Part shown: positions 60,101-64,000 of the stretch, in pieces
Position numbering within the stretch: position 1 is the stretch's first letter
Layout of the letters: the number at the start of each line of letters is the position of its first letter
NCBI RefSeq assembly: GCF_052324685.1
Contig: NC_135223.1
Span: 23,544,869 to 23,608,868 of the forward strand
Length of the DNA: 64,000 bases
Reading direction: 5' to 3'
DNA from: Brachyhypopomus gauderio
Lineage: Eukaryota; Chordata; Actinopteri; Gymnotiformes; Hypopomidae
Notes under the pieces: model-generated
Databases searched by the model: none
What the model was told of the DNA's origin: nothing
What the model saw: only the letters and a program-made list of their open reading frames with translations
Program-made: the position numbers and the translations under genes

Positions 60101-61698
60101 ATCTTCATCCTGGCGTGTTGCCAGAGCAACCTCGTTTAGAAGATAATCTGTATCCTCAGACAGGTGTAGAGAAGCAGGTAAGCGTTTGTATGGCGGCACA
60201 TAGTATGTGTAGCCTGTGATGATACAGAGGGACACTAGCTGTTAAAACACACATAAGGACCTCATATAGTTGACATATAGCTCACTTCTAATTCAAATTT
60301 CTAACATATATGCTTATCTGGATCCTCGGTATTAAATCAACAGAGCACTTGTAACAACAGCCTTTAAGACAATGAAAGACTAATCCAAATTTTTACCAAA
60401 TGAAAACACAATAAGAGTTTTTTTTTCACTTTAAGATTCGCTTTCCCTATCCTCCTACTTCCGGGTTAGAAAACAATAGCAGATGAATCTCCTAATTAAT
60501 CTCTAATATTTTTTTGCAGATAATGGAAAGGCAGTTTTTCACACATGTGCATTATTTTCGTGCGAACTGAAAGGCTAAGCCACTGACACGTCTTGTGAGA
60601 GACTTCTAAACATACTCTCTAACTTCCTGTTGACTGGAAAGTTTCACAATCACAAACAACGTTGACTGGACTGACCATGACTTCGCAATCTTGTGTTTGC
60701 GTCAACCCAGTACGAGAGGATGAAATAATGAATGAATTAATGCTTGGGTCTAAGACGGACTGTCAAGGTACCACTCGGGTATTTACCACCAGGTCCAAGT
60801 CTCGTATTTACCACCGGTACCCAGACCTCGAGTGCGCTGCAGCACACCAAATTAAAATATGACTCAAACATATTTCGTGAGAAATATTAAATGGAGTAGA
60901 CTTGACAAAAAGTGACTAGGAAACTCGAGTGGTTTCGAACATTGTTATCTTTAAACCTATTTAAATCTCTAAACCTCTCATGAACAGTCGATAGTCATGA
61001 TCAAACGTCCAGATCTACAGTCCTCTTGGAAATTCGACTTGGTCTTGCGTTTACTGGAGTAAATTCAGAAACGAGTCGTTTCCTGTATTACCACAATCAA
61101 TGAGCTATTCATATATCTATGAATAATATCACAAGACATACGTTATTTAAGAGAAATGTTAAAACTTACAGTATGGTTGAACGGTATGAACATGATCAAG
61201 GCAGCCAGAGCCACCAGGAACTGGGGTTATGAACTGATGGTCCTCCACATTTGAACGATTCCGGTTGCATTTTGGAACTTTTGCAGGACTTGGCCTTATT
61301 CTCCAGTCCGTCTTTGAGTCCTTTGGCAGTAGCGGTTCCACGTTACTTCCCAACTCCTCCACATGTTTGCTGTCGGGAGGGAAAGGACGTTTTCGTAATG
61401 GAAGTTTTGATGGAGAGGTCTCAGAAGACCTCAGATGACTGTCAGCTTCTCTGGCACACCTCCCGTTAGAGGGCATGTTGGCTGGGCTGATTTTGCATTC
61501 ATCGCTGTCCCTTTTAATCGTCGAGGAAACTGAAGATGTTCTGGAGCTGTATTCCGCCACCTTTGCGTTGATGGTGTCCCCTGGATGACATTCAGTGCCT
61601 GCTGCTCGGTTTGAGCAGCTCCCCAGATCTCTTCCTCTGGTCCTCAGGTCAAGCGGCGCAGATGGTTCAGTGTTATTATCGCTCATGGTCATTGTCAT
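42235..61698 (-). CDS. bcl3: BCL3-like nuclear IkB-family ankyrin-repeat coregulator
   Basis: Nine coding exons (61698-61170, 60213-60093, 51011-50903, 47513-47297, 46740-46652, 44468-44391, 43861-43694, 43447-43381, 42767-42235) splice in phase to 636 aa. BCL3 binds NF-kB p50 or p52 dimers on DNA and modulates transcription. The N-terminal region has PLDLR (15-19), the PxDLR type known to bind CtBP, and a basic KLPLRKRP near 98-105 as a likely nuclear signal. Ankyrin repeats run from about residue 205 to 435. Diagnostic pieces include [58 protein letters not shown] and [19 protein letters not shown]. The C-terminal exon is Ser/Pro-rich with many SP sites (SPSPNN, SHSPLA, LSPVAL). It is longer than human BCL3 (about 450 aa), mostly in the two tails. 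The gene spans 19.5 kb because of repeat-rich introns. The frame is intact. Confidence 0.93.
44800..45600 (+). mobile_element. L2-type LINE relic in bcl3 intron 5
   Basis: Plus-strand frames show [13 protein letters not shown] text, [20 protein letters not shown], then after an in-frame stop [13 protein letters not shown], and later [20 protein letters not shown]. These are ordered blocks from the C-terminal half of L2 reverse transcriptases (SFKFLGVHI, KKAQQRLxFLRRLR, DPSHPxHxLFxLLPSGRRY). Frameshifts, stops and an internal deletion make it dead. It is in opposite orientation to bcl3. Confidence 0.75.
48415..48474. repeat. (GA)n microsatellite
   Basis: About 30 uninterrupted GA units lie in bcl3 intron 3. 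Confidence 0.95.
48854..48945. repeat. GATA/(GA)n tract
   Basis: A short GATA run passes into a long, slightly interrupted GA tract. Confidence 0.9.
49100..49512. repeat. Interrupted (CA)n satellite, about 410 bp
   Basis: CA-rich blocks are punctuated by GCACAAA or GCACACAC at irregular intervals. The interruptions form higher-order units of about 20-30 bp (CACACACATGCACAAACACA). Open frames of Cys-Val or Thr-His repeats on both strands are artefacts. Confidence 0.95.
49589..49738. repeat. 49-bp minisatellite, three copies
   Basis: The unit TAACCTCCACATATATACCT, then TCTACATACATAACCATCAC, then ACACATAAC, repeats three times with few changes. More diverged CATAACTAACCTCC fragments continue to about 49930. 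Confidence 0.85.
51572..51630. repeat. (CT)n-(CA)n compound microsatellite
   Basis: About 14 CT units pass directly into about 14 CA units. Confidence 0.95.
53478..53505. repeat. Poly-C tract
   Basis: A run of about 24 C lies next to further C-rich sequence. It is an assembly-sensitive site. Confidence 0.9.
53668..53715. repeat. (CA)n microsatellite
   Basis: About 23 CA units in bcl3 intron 2. Confidence 0.95.
54842..54887. repeat. (TA)n microsatellite
   Basis: About 22 TA units in bcl3 intron 2. Confidence 0.95.
55392..55453. repeat. (GT)n microsatellite
   Basis: About 30 GT units in bcl3 intron 2. Confidence 0.95.
56570..57140. repeat. Purine-only (GA)n / GGGAGA satellite, about 570 bp
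   Basis: GA runs are interspersed with GATGGGGAGAGA and GATAGGGAGAAT units. The plus strand is almost pure purine with occasional T. Long open frames (up to 240 codons of Ser/Leu or Arg/Glu) are artefacts. Such homopurine tracts can form triplex DNA. Confidence 0.95.
58988..59195 (-). mobile_element. tRNA-derived SINE, second copy
   Basis: On the minus strand this begins GGCAGTCATGGTCTGATGG and continues with the B-box-like GGTTTGATTCC. It ends with the widespread fish SINE tail AGTCACTCTGGGTAAC, then GTGCTAAATGCCGTAAATGT. It is the same family as 929-1115 and more complete. Confidence 0.8.
59742..59870 (+). mobile_element. L2-type LINE fragment
   Basis: The plus-strand frame [20 protein letters not shown], then [10 protein letters not shown], matches the LHWLPVxxRIxFK, LTxKALHGLAPxYL block of L2 reverse transcriptases. 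It is only about 45 codons long. Confidence 0.7.
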
Positions 61699-62361
61699 CA
61701 AGCGTAATTGAGCTCTCCTTATCCCTTACTTTTAGCCCGGAGGCATCTTAAAACATTTTACAGGTCCGCAAAACAATAGTCCTTTGAGTAAACTCGTTAA
61801 AGTAAAAAACTTAATGATACTAAATATCACGGTCTGAAAGCCTTCCTATGTGTATGCCACATCAGTGAATACTATACTACAACCCATTCAAATAAACCAC
61901 GCAAAGAAATCAACACCCTGACCAATTCAGTATCTGATCAAAGTAATATTAGGAAATGCACCGTCTCTCTCTCATAAAACTACATGCTCTCTCATTTGAT
62001 TGCGATAGTACTATGGCATTAATAGTACTATGTGCAATAATATAATAATATGTGCAATAATAATGCACACAGAGCAATGGTGCTCACTGCTGCGATGTCC
62101 TGCATTAATGTGAGGTCTTCAGAGAAGGTTTCTCTTCTCTCTCTTCACTTACACACGCCAATGCGTGAACACTGGGGGTTTTCCCTACTCACATTGCCCA
62201 ACAACTTTAAGCGAAATGCTACACGCCACAATATTTTTATGCAGATTTTGCTGTCGTGCGGTCTGGCTGCACGATCCGTAATAAATAAAGTAAAATAAAA
62301 TAAGAAAACTATAACTGATCAGCTGACCTTTTTTGCAGGATAACCGTCAGTGGTAGAAAGC

Positions 62362-62525
62362 GACACGTCGGTTGGAGCTTCACACTGATAGGCAATAAAC
62401 TCATTATTCCCCTTTGAGCTCATGCGATATATGGACGACACGTCGGTTGGAGCTTCACACTGATAGGCAATAAACTCATTATTCCCCTTTGAGCTCATGC
62501 GATATATGGACAACACTTCGGTCAA
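62362..62525. repeat. 75-bp tandem duplication with partial third copy
   Basis: GACACGTCGGTTGGAGCTTC starts at 62362 and again at 62437, with identical 75-bp units. A third unit begins at 62512 but diverges after about 12 bases. The following AAAGTGCTTTATGAATAAA looks like a retroelement tail. Confidence 0.9.
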
Positions 62526-62791
62526 CAACTGTTGTGTTTAAAGTGCTTTATGAATAAATCTGACATTTGACGTGGTCAGGTTGTACGTGGATTGTCCGAA
62601 GCTTCTCAACCACCAGGTTATTTCTCCCATCGGTTTCTGGTTTGTATTATACAGGCGTGACTCTTCGCCCTGAACGCAAGGTAACCTGTTTGGTGGCGGT
62701 GAAGGAGCCATGCAGGCACAACTGCTGTTTTGCAGTCTTATCTTCTCATTCATCAACCGGTTTGCCGCAGTAGGAAGCTGGCAGGACCGCG

Positions 62792-62801
62792 GGGATGTCC
62801 C
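62792..62801. promoter_or_regulatory. NF-kB-like site upstream of bcl3
   Basis: GGGATGTCCC fits the consensus GGGRNNYYCC. It is 1.09 kb upstream of the bcl3 start codon. Confidence 0.3.
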
Positions 62802-63187
62802 TGTCTGTTATCGGGAAGCAGGTCTCTCTACGCCCCGACCTCTTCCTCTAATCCTCAGGATAAGGGCTAGAGACCTCTGGCATCAAAAAAAGATTTACAG
62901 TCCTGGCTGAGTAACTTTGCCCAAATTATGACAAATATCAAGACACGAATTCTCACATCTGCAACTCATCTAACCATTATTCAACTCTAATTTAACAATG
63001 TCCTTGCATCTTTTAAAACCTTCACCCTCTGAGGTTTGTTTTAAGTTAATTTAGCTTTTTGGTCGATCTTGTCGAAAAAATGCACACGCCCTGTTATAAG
63101 TAATCATCTTTCACACCCATTCCCTTTTGGTTACTGGTTGTTCCAGGGTATCAGTCGACCACGGGCTTGGTTTACCTGGGCCCGTTT

Positions 63188-63197
63188 GGGACTTTCC
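63188..63197. promoter_or_regulatory. Perfect NF-kB site upstream of bcl3
   Basis: GGGACTTTCC is the classical kappa-B sequence. It lies 1.49 kb upstream of the bcl3 start codon. BCL3 is a known NF-kB target and partner in mammals, so autoregulation is plausible, but one decamer is weak evidence. Confidence 0.35.
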
Positions 63198-64000
63198 TTT
63201 ACCTTATGGGTGAGAATGGCAAACGGAAAGATAATGAGTATTTAAAGTCCCTAAAACCCTGCTGTAGACTGTCAGTTCATGACCTGTAAATGTAACATGT
63301 GCCTCGATAGCTTGATGGAAGATATCACTGAGATTTCAAAACCCATGGGAGGTTTCAAAAAGAAGTAAGAACCTTTTTTTGAACCTCATGAAAAATTTGC
63401 ATGAATCCACAGAGAGAAGTAGGTAGTTTCCTACAGGGTAGGAGAGACGGGCCTGGCTCACCTGCAGTCATAGAGAGAGAGAGAAAAAAAACGTTCTACA
63501 CAACAAAAGATGCTGTCAAATATCCTACTGTTTTAAATTAAATTATTTTGATAGAACATACATGCTATGTATATTTCAAATATTTCAGTAAATATTTGAC
63601 CAGCTGCAATCTGTTACAATTATACCATTAATCATAGGTGTTTAGCTTTGGGTTTGTCGTAACAGGAGACCCAAACCATTATTTACATAACAGAGGCCGA
63701 GTCATATGTTTATACCTTTAAAAGTAAAACATATAAACAAAAACACATGGTAGCATGACGACAGCAATTTAAAAAACAATTTTAAATGTTCAATGCAGAA
63801 AGTCTTCTATGTGCTCTATGTTTATTCTTTTCAGAAAATTAAGTCAAAAGATAATGTTTTTGCATTGCATATTACTTGGACAGTAATTTCTGTCCAAATA
63901 GTATCAAGCACTTGAGAGCAGTACAAAGCTGTGACGGTAGGCTGGCCCAGATCCTCTGGGGAGACGCCCACACCACGACACACCTCTCACACTCTCGTTC

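Larger units (their letters stand above)
61700..64000. other. bcl3 upstream flank
   Basis: No second gene is supported. Notable items are listed separately: two NF-kB-like motifs and a 75-bp tandem duplication. The rest is unique AT-rich sequence. The last 70 bp (63930-64000) are GC-richer with no recognisable exon. Confidence 0.45.

Overview
The window is nuclear DNA of a ray-finned fish. Four split genes with GT-AG introns read as clear vertebrate orthologues. The repeats are typical of teleosts: a tRNA-derived SINE, L2 and RTE LINE relics, hAT, PIF/Harbinger and Tc1 elements, and many long CA, GA, TA and GATA tracts. An otophysan (catfish, characin or knifefish group) is a guess from repeat flavour only.

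Layout. All four genes are on the minus strand, so each gene's start is at its higher coordinate. (1) A PTCHD3-like sterol-sensing-domain membrane protein lies at 4637-8098 (4 coding exons, 896 aa). (2) An RDH12-like short-chain retinol dehydrogenase lies at 22307-25692 (7 coding exons, 295 aa). (3) ddx6, the DEAD-box RNA helicase of P-bodies, lies at 28520-37979 (12 coding exons, 488 aa), with an extra 3'UTR exon at about 27400-28219. (4) bcl3, the nuclear IkB-family ankyrin protein, lies at 42235-61698 (9 coding exons, 636 aa). All exon phases add up to uninterrupted reading frames. The genes do not form a functional unit; they are neighbours.

Between ptchd3-like and rdh12l lies the most remarkable object here: an inverted repeat of about 11.5 kb (10634-22116). 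It has two almost identical 5.07-kb arms and a 1.33-kb single-copy spacer. The spacer carries an orphan 329-codon ORF with a CX2CX3HX5HXC cluster, and its downstream reading frames run into the right arm. The left arm therefore looks like a truncated inverted copy. The arms also hold a decayed hAT transposase fragment. The outer end of the palindrome is only 190 bp past the rdh12l stop codon.

The rdh12l gene itself has three tandem-repeat expansions. Two of them are built from units that contain a 3' splice site, and the third repeats the stop-codon region. The first introns of ddx6 hold nested transposons with intact target-site duplications. The bcl3 introns hold very long simple repeats, and two NF-kB-like motifs lie 1.1-1.5 kb upstream of its start codon.
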